Positions 8,651 to 17,156 are shown, counted from the stretch's first letter. The stretch is DNA of 20,000 nucleotides from Prorocentrum cordatum (GCA_963575745.1 CAUYUJ010015686.1:164789-184788); one strand, 5' to 3'. The notes: generated by a model from the sequence alone, not told the origin. Program-made: numbers and translations.

Positions 8651-8700
8651 GCGGTGGGCCTCCTCCTCCTCCTCCTCCTCCTCCTCCTTCTCCCCCCTCG
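8651..8700. repeat. (TCC)n microsatellite
   Basis: About nine CCT/TCC units followed by CTTCTCCCCCC, placed directly at the right edge of the 11-bp repeat field. Confidence 0.9.
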
Positions 8701-9087
8701 TCCCCATTCTCCATGGATCAGCCGGATGTTGTTTCACTAGATGTGTCGTTTCGTCCCTTGCCAGCTCTGGGCAAGGTTCTTGAACGGGCTCGTGGGGGTA
8801 CGCGATGCGTGTAGAATGTCCTCTCCTGAGCATCATCCTATTTCTCCCCGTTGCCAAAATCTTATCGTCTCTACTCCCCCTCCTCCAGCCCATGGTCGTG
8901 AATCACACACGTGTACGTGTATATGTATTTGCTTATACACACATAGATATATATGTATACATCTCAGAGTGAGGGGGCCGAACAGTCATTCATTGTCTCT
9001 GGGAGCGTGGCTTAAGTGGGGATCCGTGGTGCGGATTCTGCTTGTTGCGTTGTTGCCTTGTTGTTGCTAGTTGTAGTCGTCCCACCC
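8701..9087. other. Unassigned interval leading into the compound module
   Basis: A TATA/ACAC-rich patch at about 8907-8965 is followed by 9030-9087, a T/G-rich segment (TTGTTGC repeats, then GTCGTCCCACC). The T/G-rich segment resembles the sequence just before the second GCGACCCACCC array at about 11020-11057 and is likely part of the same module. No gene is seen. Confidence 0.5.
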
Positions 9088-9449
9088 GCGAGACACCTGC
9101 GACCCACCCCGCGATCCACCCCGCGACCAACCCCGCGACCCACCCTGCGACCAACCCGCGACACACCCTGCGACCCACCCCGCAACCCACCCGCGACCCA
9201 ACCCGCAACCCACCCGCGACCCACCCCGCGACCCACCGGCGACCCTCTCGCGACCCAGCCGCGACCCACCCCGCGACCCAGCCGCGACCCACCCCGCGGC
9301 CTATTCGCGACCCACCCGCGACCCATCCGCGACCCACTTGCGACCCACCCGCGACCCACCCCGCGACCCACCCGCGACCCACTCGCGACCCAGCCGCGAC
9401 CCAACCGCGACCAAGCCGCGACCCATATGCGACACACCCGCGATCTCAC
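9088..9449 (+). repeat. ~32-copy 11/12-bp GCGACCCACCC array
   Basis: About 32 units of 11 or 12 bp, consensus GCGACCCACCC with an optional extra C. Variants such as GCGACCAACCC, GCAACCCACCC and GCGACCCAGCC are scattered through the array. The mean period is 11.3 bp. A shorter second array of the same unit lies at 11058-11137. Long open frames in all phases are repeat artefacts. Confidence 0.95.
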
Positions 9450-9466
9450 GTTGGTATAACGAAAGA

Positions 9467-9535
9467 ATCGGCGCCTGCGGCGGGCTCGTTGTATGATTTG
9501 TGAAACGTTGGCGCCTGCGGCGAGCTTCTCCAGGG
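9467..9535 (+). repeat. Paired GCGCCTGCGGCGGGC box, copy 1
   Basis: GCGCCTGCGGCGGGCT at 9471 and GCGCCTGCGGCGAGCT at 9511, spaced 40 bp, with CGTTGTATGATTTGTGAAA between them. The same pair with a 41-bp spacing is at 11151 and 11192. CGCC-TGC-GGCG is a short quasi-palindrome. Confidence 0.9.
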
Positions 9536-9599
9536 TCTCGCAGACTGCCGACGTCCCCACCGCCCCCTCACTCTTATCCACATCTGCGAGGTGCTACGT

Positions 9600-9641
9600 A
9601 TATGTTTGTGCGTGTGCGTATACATGTATACACATGTACAC

Positions 9642-9690
<49 letters not shown>

Positions 9691-9760
9691 TGTATGTATG
9701 TATGTATGTATGTATGTATGTATGTATGTATGTATGTATGTATATATGTGTATATATGTA
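9600..9760 (+). repeat. (TA)n-(TATG)n microsatellite
   Basis: Alternating TA/CA/TG sequence, (AT)n at about 9643-9662, then (GTAT)n to about 9741, then TATATGTG. It fixes a repeating M-Y-V-C pattern in translation, which is not a protein. Confidence 0.95.
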
Positions 9761-10261
9761 TGGCGGCTCTACTGCTAGTAGCCCCTCTTCCGCCGAGCCC
9801 CCCTGGTCCAGAGAGGCCGCCCAGAGGCGGGGGGCCGGCCGGCAAGACAGTGTATGAACGTCGTTTGAGGTGTCGCTGAATGCAGCGTGGCACCACAATA
9901 ATGATTTGGAGAGGTCTCAGGAGGCCCGGGAGGTTCCACCAATTCCCACGGGGTCCCACGAGGGTGCGATTCTTTTTCTCCGTGGGCCAAACGAAAACGG
10001 CCAATGAGCCGCAGCTAGGTGGCCGGTCCCTGGTGTGCAATCTGACCTTAATTGGGTTTGCGCCCGCTAGCATCGGCCACGCGGCCGGGACAGCTACGTT
10101 GCGTGTTCCCCAATTGGGCTTGCGCTCGGACCCGTTGTGGGCCAGTTTCCTGGCCGAGGCAAGCTCCATAGCATCGGGCATGTCACGGAGTTGGTGCGCC
10201 GCGTGGGTCCGCAGCCGCGCAAGGTCAAACAGTGACAGCGAGGGCCCGGGAGGATGGCGGA
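9761..10261. other. Unassigned non-repetitive island
   Basis: About 500 bp of complex sequence between two AT-rich microsatellites. A near-duplicate motif appears twice: CTTAATTGGGTTTGCGC (about 10047) and CCAATTGGGCTTGCGC (about 10110). Open frames run through on both strands, but I recognise no domain. It could hold a gene or transposon fragment. Confidence 0.4.
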
Positions 10262-10299
10262 TACATATGTGTATATATATATACATATATATATATATA

Positions 10300-10347
<48 letters not shown>
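10262..10347. repeat. (TA)n microsatellite
   Basis: Roughly 80 bp of near-pure TA dinucleotide with a few C interruptions. Confidence 0.95.
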
Positions 10348-10349
<2 letters not shown>

Positions 10350-10572
10350 TGCGCTGTGTTATGTGTGTATTGTGTTCTCTGTGTGTGTATCCGCCAACGT
10401 GCCTCGAGGCACGAAGTGGAATATCCCCCCAAACCTCTAGAGATCTCTGTACCCTCTATTCCGTGTTTCAATTACCCAAGTCGGGGCAGGGAGTCCATGT
10501 GAGATCTTCTTGGCGACCCCGCGTGACGTTTCCAGAGGCCCGAGTCCCCTATGACGGACCAAGCTCTCGGGC
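10348..10572. other. Unassigned interval with a 16-bp palindrome
   Basis: Contains CGTGCCTCGAGGCACG (10398-10413), a perfect 16-bp palindrome. Otherwise no recognisable feature. Confidence 0.5.
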
Positions 10573-10960
10573 TGTCTTGTATGCCTCTTGAGACCTCTTG
10601 GGCACTTCTTGGGCATTCTCGCCTTTTCGGGCGCTCGAAGCTCCAAGACAGCCCAAGAGGCCGCCAAGATCGCCCCAGGAGGCTCCCACGAGCGCCCCGA
10701 GACGGCCAAATATGACCCCGAGACGGCCCAAGAGGCTTCCAAGACGGCCCAAGAAAGCCCCAAGAGGGGTCCAAGAGAGGACCCAGAGGGAAATACTAAC
10801 TGAAATGAGCCCTTCGCCCCAAGATGGCCCCCGAGACCGCCAGCAAGCCCACAATAATCCCACCAGAAGCTCCAGGAGGCCGCCAGGAGGCCCCACTCAG
10901 GCCCCAAGAGGCCCGCGAGAGAACCCCAAAATCGGATCCAAGAGGCTTTCGAGAGGTCTC
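10573..10960. repeat. Degenerate ~11-bp repeat with an internal orientation switch
   Basis: On the left (about 10573-10612) units read CCTCTTGGGC. From about 10643 they read CCAAGA-GCCC. The switch lies in a reversed A-box-like segment (about 10611-10650; compare reverse complement CTTGGAGC…AAAAGGCGAGAA with 12571-12600). This is a head-to-head join of the repeat family. Confidence 0.8.
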
Positions 10961-11057
10961 CCGAGACAAGCCCACAAGCATCCCGAAGGTCTCTGCCCTA
11001 CGACCCAGGCACGGCAAGCACGGATGCTGCTTTGTTTGTTTGTTGGCGTCGTACCAC
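10961..11057. other. Lead-in to the second compound module
   Basis: T/G-rich segment with TTTGTTTGTTGG and GTCGTACCA, resembling 9040-9087. It belongs with the GCGACCCACCC array that follows. Confidence 0.5.
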
Positions 11058-11137
11058 GCGCGACCCGCCCCGCGACCCACCCGCGATCCTCCCCGCGACC
11101 CGCCAACGACCCACCGGGCGACCCACTCGCAATGCTC
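11058..11137 (+). repeat. Short GCGACCCACCC array, copy 2
   Basis: About seven units of the same 11-bp repeat as 9088-9449, more diverged at its edges. Confidence 0.85.
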
Positions 11138-11146
11138 TGACAAGAA

Positions 11147-11212
11147 GTTCGCGCCTGCGGCGGGCGCGTTGTGCAATGTATTGAAAAATCGGCGCCTGCG
11201 GCGGGCTTCTTG
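11147..11212 (+). repeat. Paired GCGCCTGCGGCGGGC box, copy 2
   Basis: Two boxes at 11151 and 11192, 41 bp apart. The spacer CGTTGTGCAATGTATTGAAAA aligns with the copy-1 spacer. The order array-box-box is the same as at 9088-9535, so the whole block is a duplicated unit rather than two unrelated repeats. Confidence 0.9.
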
Positions 11213-11214
11213 TA

Positions 11215-11255
11215 CTAGAACCATCGCGCGCGCTTCGCGCGCGCTCAGGTTCTAG
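11215..11255. repeat. Strong two-part hairpin
   Basis: Outer arms CTAGAACC (11215-11222) and GGTTCTAG (11248-11255) enclose inner arms GCGCGCGC (11226-11233 and 11237-11244) with a TTC loop. The inner arms are alternating GC, which can also form Z-DNA. It follows directly after the second box of module copy 2. Copy 1 has no equivalent at 9536. Confidence 0.9.
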
Positions 11256-11329
11256 CCCAGGCTGGGGGCGCGCTAGAAGATCTTGGACAGCGCTATCAAG
11301 CACAGGCGCGTGACATAGTCGCGCCTCCT
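11256..11329. other. Short complex segment, shared with 13580-13630
   Basis: Its reverse complement holds GACTATGTCAC flanked by a sequence resembling 13590-13625 (TGACTATGTCACCTGTTTAGC). This points to a small dispersed sequence present in both orientations at the edges of 11-bp repeat fields. Confidence 0.5.
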
Positions 11330-12730
11330 GAGGACCTCTTGGGAACCTCTTGGGTCTTCGTGGGGGGCATCTGAAGGGCTTCTGGGGGTTTCTCCGTGCT
11401 TCCTCAATTGGCTGTTCGAGGCACTTCTTGGGTGCTTCTCGGGGGGGCATCTTGGGGCTTCTTGGGGTCCCTTGGGGGCATCGTCAATGTTCTCTGGGCA
11501 GTCGGAAAGTGATGTTCTGCAGTCTGAAGCAGTAAATTCTGTCTTGGCTGCGTGGAGGCCCGGCTTGAGGCCACATTGGGGCAATCTGGAAGCCTCCTGG
11601 GGCCTCCTTGAAGCAATTTTGATGTATCGAGAGCACTGTTCGGCTATTTTGGGGCCCCGTGTACGTCTCCTGTGAGCCTTTGGGGGCCTGGTGGGGGGCA
11701 TTGGGGGGCCTCGTCGGACCAGTTGGGGGCTCTTGGGGCCTCCTGTGGGCCTCTTAGGGCGGACAACTCTGCTGTTCGGTTCTCGTTTCCCTTCTTGGGG
11801 CTCTCTTGGGGCCCTCTTGGGGCCCGGGCCCTCTCGGGCCGTCTTGGGCGCCTCGGGCACCGTCTTGGGGCCCTCGTGGGCCGTCTTGGGGCCCTCTTGG
11901 AGGCCTCTTCGGCTATCTTGGAGCGGCCGTGAGGGCCACTTGGGTCGTCTTGGAGCGTCGGGATGCCAAAAGGCTGGGAACTCTAAAATTCATCAAAGGC
12001 CGATGGGAAAACAATGCTTCTTGGAACCTCTTCGGCCTTCTGGGGAGCTTCTTGAGGGCCTCTTGGGTCCCATTTGGGGGCCTCTGGGGCTTCCTGAGAG
12101 CCTCTCGGGGTGGAAGGCTTGGATGTTCGGTTCGTCTTACCCCTCTTGGGCCCCCCTTGGTTGGAGGCCTCTTGGGCTATCTTGGATTGGTCTCGGAGGC
12201 CTTTTGGGCCGTCTTGGAGCGTCAGGACGCCAAAAGGCTGAAAACTCGAACATCAATCAAAAACCTATGGCATGACATGGATTTTTGCCTCTTGGAGCCT
12301 TCGTGGGAGGCCTTTTGGATACTCTTCGGCCCCCTGGGGGGCTTCTTGGGGCCTCTTGGAGCCTGTTAGGGGCTTCTCGGGGCCTCCTGAGAGACTCTCG
12401 GGGTGGAAGACTCGGATTTTCGGTTCGTGTCAACCCTCTTGGCTCCATCTTGGGGCCGTCCTGGGGCCCTCTCGGGACGCCTTGGGGGGACCCCCGTGGG
12501 CTGTCTTGTGACCGTCTTCGAGGCCTCTGGGGATGCCTTGGAGCGGAACTTAAAACCTCTTGGGCCGTCGTGGAGCGTCAGGAAACTCAAAAGGCGAGAA
12601 CTCGAACATCGATCAAAAACCAAAAAGGAAAACAAATTAGTTGTGCCTCCTGGGGCTCCTTGGGAGCAATCTTGGAGACCTCTTGGGGCGTCTTGGAGGC
12701 CTCTCGGACAGTCAGGGACCAATTCTAGGG
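11330..12730 (-). repeat. Long degenerate ~11-bp repeat field, TCTTGG orientation, with A and B boxes
   Basis: The largest block of the family (about 1.4 kb). Units are of GGCCTCTTGGG type. Two kinds of conserved insert recur. A boxes at about 11955-12020, 12217-12290 and 12573-12650 share GAGCGTC-GG…AAAAGGC and, in the last two, AACTCGAACATC and ATCAAAAACC; GTC anchors are 264 and 356 bp apart. B boxes at about 12094-12146 and 12387-12440 share CTCTCGGGGTGGAAG and TTCGGTTCGT, 293 bp apart. A reverse B box is at about 13466-13519. The order is A-B-A-B-A, a higher-order repeat. Confidence 0.8.
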
Positions 12731-12941
12731 TGATCTCGGGCGGTCATTGGTCGTTTTCGTTGTCTGGAAACGCCAGGGCCGTCTTCGGGCGACTTTACAA
12801 GGCCCCCAGCGCCACGGCAGGGCCCCCGGGCCCCCCGGTGCGAGGGCCCCGTCCCGGGCCCCGCCTCGTGCCCGCGGCAGGGCGTCCCTGGGCCGTCTCG
12901 GCGCCCTCGTGGGGGCCTGTTGGGGCGACATTGGGTGTGGC

Positions 12942-12942
<1 letters not shown>
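12731..12942. other. GC-rich segment, no supported gene
   Basis: Still contains scattered GGGCC and CTCGTGGGGGCC elements of the 11-bp family, grading into GGGCCCC-rich sequence at about 12817-12870. A plus-strand frame (12403-13152) runs through it and into the CAG tract, but it is made of repeat sequence. Confidence 0.5.

Positions 12943-12975
<33 letters not shown>
12943..12975 (+). repeat. (CAG)10 CAA trinucleotide repeat
   Basis: Ten CAG units followed by CAA. In one plus-strand frame it reads as a polyglutamine run, but its flanks do not look coding. Confidence 0.95.
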
Positions 12976-13300
12976 ACTGAGGAGAAGGACCAGGAGGAGG
13001 GGAGCCTCGGTGCCCCTGCCGGGCGCGTTCCGGCAACACTTTTCCGGAGCGCGCTGGACGAGGAGGAATGTGCGGAGAACGGAGGAGACGGGAGGGGGGA
13101 ATCGAGTAGATCGAGGAGGAGGAGGAGGCAGAGAAGAGGCAACACAGCATGAGGACGACGCGGAGTTGGAAGACGTGAGAAGGACGGGGACCATGATGAT
13201 AATGAGTACGCGGAGGAAGAGGAGGAGGAGGAGGAAGAGGAGGAGGAGGAGGAGGAGGAGGAGGAGGAGGGAGAGGAAAAGGGGGAAGAGCCGCTGCATG
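12976..13300. repeat. Polypurine (GGA)n tract
   Basis: G/A-rich on the plus strand, with near-pure GGA/GAG at 13107-13130 and 13210-13285. In the middle (13028-13055) is GCGCGTTCCGGC…TTTTCCGGAGCGCGC, an imperfect inverted repeat related to the hairpin at 13615-13644. Confidence 0.85.
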
Positions 13301-13354
13301 CGGAGCCGTCGGGGATTCGAGCGCTGAATGCTGAGTTGTCACAAAGACCTGGTC

Positions 13355-13570
13355 AAGACGCCCCAAGTCGCCCCCAAGATGGCCCCGAACCAGCCGAGCA
13401 AAGCGCCAAGGCGGCCCAAGAGGCGGCACAGATGGCCCAAGAAGCCCCCAGACGGCCCGAAGAACGGCTCCCGAAAGGGAACGCGGACCGAAACACCGAG
13501 ACTTCCACCCCGAAAAGGTCCCAGCACGCCCCGCGAATCACATAAAAGGGCCCCAAGAGACTTCAATCAG
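13355..13570 (+). repeat. Degenerate ~11-bp repeat, CCAAGA orientation
   Basis: Units of CCAAGAGGC, CCCAAGATGG and GCGCCAAGGCGG type, with a reverse-orientation B box at about 13466-13519 (reverse complement contains TTTTCGGGGTGGAAG). Orientation is opposite to 11330-12730. Confidence 0.8.
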
Positions 13571-13660
13571 CCCTCCCGTTTCCTGCGGTCTGACTATGTC
13601 ACCTGTTTAGCCAGCGCGTTCCAGACGAGCCTTCCCGGAACGCGTTCTCCTCCTCCTCGT
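13571..13660. repeat. 8-bp-arm hairpin CGCGTTCC/GGAACGCG
   Basis: CGCGTTCC (13615-13622) and GGAACGCG (13637-13644) are exact complements around a 14-nt loop. Preceded by the GACTATGTCAC-containing segment also found inverted at 11300-11330. Confidence 0.75.
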
Positions 13661-13785
13661 CCTCGGTTTCCTAAGATTTCCTGCTGCCGCGCCCTGCTAC
13701 AGCTTCTACGTTCACCACGTCCTCCTCCTGTAGCCCCTCCTCCTTGTCCTCCTCCTCGTCCTCCTCCTCGTCCTCCTCCACCGCT
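13661..13785. repeat. (CCT)n/(CGTCCTCCT)n pyrimidine tract
   Basis: CTCCTCGTC-type repeats with strong C/T bias on the plus strand, opposite to the purine tract at 12976-13300. The two purine/pyrimidine tracts flank the CCAAGA repeat block as a loose inverted pair. Confidence 0.8.
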
Positions 13786-14400
13786 GCGACCTCGGAGGCC
13801 CGAGGCGCCGAAGCCCGGCAAAAAACACATGAAAAATGAGAGCTTGCAGTCGTTCCTGGAGCCATCTTGGAGCCCTCTGGGGCTGGCCTGGGGCCTGTTG
13901 GAGCCCACTGGGGAATGATCAGAAAGCTCTCTCCGAGGTTCTCAAAGATGTCTGAGCCCATGGCGGCGGGCTCCCAGGCCCAGGACGCGGAAACCCTGAA
14001 AACACACAAGGTAAATGAGGGCCAGCACCCACTCCTGCAGCCATCTCGGGGCCCTTTTGGGCTAGGGCCTGGAGCCTGCTGGAGGCCTCTGGGAAATAGT
14101 CCTGGGGCTATGTCCATGGGCCTTCAAGATGGCTGGACCCACCGCTGCGACCTCGGAGGCCGGAGGCACCGAAACCCTGCAGAAACACAACTAAAATGAG
14201 AGCCTGCAGTCGTTCCTGGAGCCGTCTTGGAGCCCTCTTGGGATGCCCTGGAGCCTGTTGGAGCCCTCTGCGGAAAGGTCTTGGAGCCTGCGCCGAGGAG
14301 CTGGAAAATGTCTGGGACCATCGCGGCGGCCTCCGAGGCCCGGGACGCCGAAACCTTGTAAAGACATAAAGAAAACGAGCCCCGGTACTCCCATGGAGGG
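13786..14400 (-). repeat. ~180-bp tandem repeat, 3.4 copies
   Basis: The anchor GAAACCC (or close variant) recurs at 13810, 13990, 14171 and 14350, spacings 180, 181 and 179 bp. Each unit has a GCGGC-TCGGAGGCC start, an A-rich stretch with AAAATGAGAG-type sequence, GCAGTCGTTCCTGGAGCC in two copies, and TCTTGGAGCCCT-type 11-bp units. Read on the minus strand one phase is open from 14576 to 13671 except for a single stop at 14124, giving an imperfect ~60-residue repeat (PTG-R, EGSK-APGTTA, SHFSC). Coding status is unsupported. Confidence 0.85.
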
Positions 14401-14440
14401 TCGAGGCAGCTGTTTTCGGGCCCCGGGCCTGCCCCCCCGT

Positions 14441-14441
14441 G

Positions 14442-14488
<47 letters not shown>

Positions 14489-14611
14489 TGTATGTATGTA
14501 TGTATCTATCTATGTATGTATGTATGTATGTATGTATGTATGTATGTATGTATGTATGTATGTATGTATGTATCAATATTTATACATATATATATATATA
14601 TATATATGTAT
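14441..14611. repeat. (TA)n-(TATG)n-(TA)n microsatellite
   Basis: TA repeats at about 14443-14460, TATG repeats to about 14572 with two CTAT interruptions near 14503-14511, then TA repeats at about 14580-14611. The TATG block is followed by CATA repeats, so the two can fold back on each other. Confidence 0.95.
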
Positions 14612-16050
14612 ATAGAGAGATACATACATGCATACATGCATACATGCATACATACGTACATACATGCATATATACACATATATACATACATGTATACCTG
14701 CACGCATACTTTACAGTAGGTTATTTTATGCTACAATACATTGCCTTACCTTAAATTACATTACAGCGCATTCCAATCGATTACATACATACACATAGCT
14801 ACAAGCAAACACACACATACCGACATACATACATACATACATCCATCCATACACATGTACATATGTGTATATGTATGTACATACGGGTGTACACGCGTAC
14901 ATACATACGCACATGCATACATACATGCATCCATTCATCCATATATGTACAAACATACGTGCATTCGCACATCCATCCATATATACATAACCACAGACAG
15001 ACAAACACAACCACACATGCATCCATCCACGCATACACACCTACATGCATACACCGAGGCATACACATATGGACATAGACATACATATACACGTACATCA
15101 CCCCATCCATGCATACATCCATATGTGCAGACATGCACACATAGACATACACATATGCACATATCTGCATCCACACATGCATACGTACATGCATACCATG
15201 CCATCTCATAGTATACAATAACATGGCATGCATGCATGCATGCGTGCATGCATGTCTGCATACAGGCACACACGCACGCACGCACGCACACACATGCATG
15301 CATGCATGCATGCATACATACATACACGCATGCGTACATACATATATGCATGCATACAACCAGACATGCATACATACATCCATACCTACATAACTACATG
15401 CATACACATATGCATACACACGCATACTCACAGTTATGCACACATGCAACCATATACATACGCACCTACACGTATGCATGTATGCATGCATAGATGCATT
15501 CATCCATACACATGTAAGGCACATCCACCTAACCACATCCATACTTACATGGATACGCACATGCATCATACATACGTACGTACATACATACATACATACA
15601 TGGATACATACATACATACATACATACATACATACATACATACATACATACATACATGTATAATTACCTACATACACATATATGCATACCAACATGCAGA
15701 CACATATACACATACACAGACACACCTGCATGTCTGCATGCATACAACAATGCGCACTGATGCATACATGCATACATACACGCATATAGAAAAAACATGC
15801 ATTCATACGTACAAGCATACATACATACATCCATACATACATCCATAGACAGACAGGCAGGCAGACAGGCAGAGACACACACAGACAGACAGACAGACGT
15901 ACATATACACATATATATATATATATATAAAAACAAATGCATTTATGCAGCCAGACAACCAGCCATTCAGCCAGCCAGCCAGCCCGACCGACAGACAGTC
16001 TGACACACACACAGACACAGACAGACAGACAAACATACATGACATGTAGA
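14612..16050 (-). repeat. Long degenerate (CATA)n/(CATG)n/(CAGA)n microsatellite field
   Basis: About 1.4 kb of CATACATA-type sequence with many CATGCATG, CACACA and ATCC variants. It is cleanest at 15575-15655, with CATGCATG at 15230-15320 and CAGACAGA at 15850-16033. A (TA)n run sits at 15910-15928. The 481-codon minus-strand frame across it is a repeat artefact (M-Y-V-C, M-H-A-C patterns). The segment 14700-14790 is the least repetitive part. Confidence 0.95.
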
Positions 16051-16292
16051 GGGCGCGCCGCTGGATGCCCCCCCCAAGGGGGGGTGGTCCAGGACCCCCC
16101 CCCTCTCCCCTCCTTTCCAAGGTCCGTCATCGGCGGACCCCCCCCCTCCCCCCTTTCCCCCCCTTGCCGATCCGTCGTCCGCGGGCCCCCCCCACCCTCC
16201 TCCCCTTTCAAAATTGGGGAGGGGGGTTCGAACCAACCCCCCACTCCCCCAATTCGGACCCCCTCCCCACACCCTTCCCCCCTTCACTCAGG
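16051..16292. repeat. C-rich imperfect tandem repeat with small hairpins
   Basis: Three imperfect units of 43-48 bp, each with a short GGTCC/GGACC-type stem followed by a long C run: GGTCC-A-GGACC (16086-16096), GGTCCG-loop-CGGACC (16121-16139) and a diverged third at about 16169-16190. CCCCCCCC-AA-GGGGGGG lies at 16068-16084. It bridges the microsatellite and the telomere-like block. Confidence 0.75.
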
Positions 16293-16685
16293 AACCCTAG
16301 CTCTGGACCCCTACCTCCTAACCCTGACCTCCTATCCCTCTCCCCCTAACCCTAACCCTAATCCCTAACCCCAACCCCCTCACCCTAACCCTATTCCTAA
16401 CCCTCACCCACCCAAACGCTGACCCTCAACCTCACCCTAACCCGAACCCGGATCCTAACACAACACCGAATTCTAACCCTAACGCTATGGTCTAACGCCT
16501 AACATATGACCCCTAACCCCTATCCCCCATATAACCCTCAGCCTAACCCTAAACCTAACCTTAGTACCCCAACCCGAACCTCCTGACTCCCTATCCCTAA
16601 CCCTGATACCCTAACTCCCTAACCCTAACCTTAGACCAAACCCGAACCCTAATCCTACCATCCTAACCCTGACCCCCATAGAGTA
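16293..16685 (-). repeat. Degenerate telomere-like CCCTAA block 1
   Basis: CCCTAA, CCCGAA, CCCTGA and spaced variants in near-continuous series, with only short runs of exact CCCTAACCCTAA. The G-rich strand (TTAGGG) is the minus strand. The degeneracy argues for an old internal array, not a live chromosome end. Confidence 0.9.
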
Positions 16686-16860
16686 GGGGCCCGACCAGGA
16701 GAAACATTCCACCAAGAAACCCAACCCTGAGACCCCAGGACGTCCGTTGATGTTCGGTGTGGGAACGTCACATTTTTCATCGCCAAACCATCGAAACCCA
16801 AGAAACCCAGGGCACCCTGGAGACAAGCAGGGTGTGTCTTGGCATGGGCCCCCACTGTAA
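16686..16860. other. Unique insert inside the telomere-like block
   Basis: About 175 bp of complex sequence without telomere-like units, between CCCTAA blocks 1 and 2. Not recognised. Confidence 0.7.
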
Positions 16861-17156
16861 CCCCCTAGCTCCCGAACCCGAACCATAACCGCTTAACCCT
16901 AACCCTAACCCTTACCCTTACCCGACCCCCCTAACCCTCACCCTTTGCCCCTAACCCCTTGCCTAACACCCTAATCCTAACCCTACCACCCTAACCCGAA
17001 CCCTCATGGCACTGACCCTAACACCCGAACCCTAACCCTACCGCCCTACCCTACCCCCCTAACCCGATTCCTAACCCTACAACCCTAATCCTACCCAACC
17101 CTGAACCTAGTCTTCTAACCCTAACCCTAACTCCTCAACCCTAACCCTAACCCTCC
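16861..17156 (-). repeat. Degenerate telomere-like CCCTAA block 2
   Basis: Same unit and orientation as 16293-16685, ending in a cleaner run at about 17117-17152. Confidence 0.9.

Noticed and set aside
9012-9581. Arg/Pro/Thr- or Gly/Trp/Val-rich frames over the GCGACCCACCC array
   Set aside because: All phases are open because of the 11-12-bp repeat; the period is not a multiple of three, so there is no protein repeat.
12403-13152. 249-codon plus-strand frame with a polyglutamine run
   Set aside because: Built from 11-bp repeat units, GC-rich sequence and the CAG and GGA tracts. No domain, and no conserved flanks around the Gln run.
14799-16244. 481-codon minus-strand open frame
   Set aside because: Composed of CATA/CATG microsatellite; a 4-bp repeat without stop codons keeps every phase open and gives M-Y-V-C patterns. 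Not a protein.
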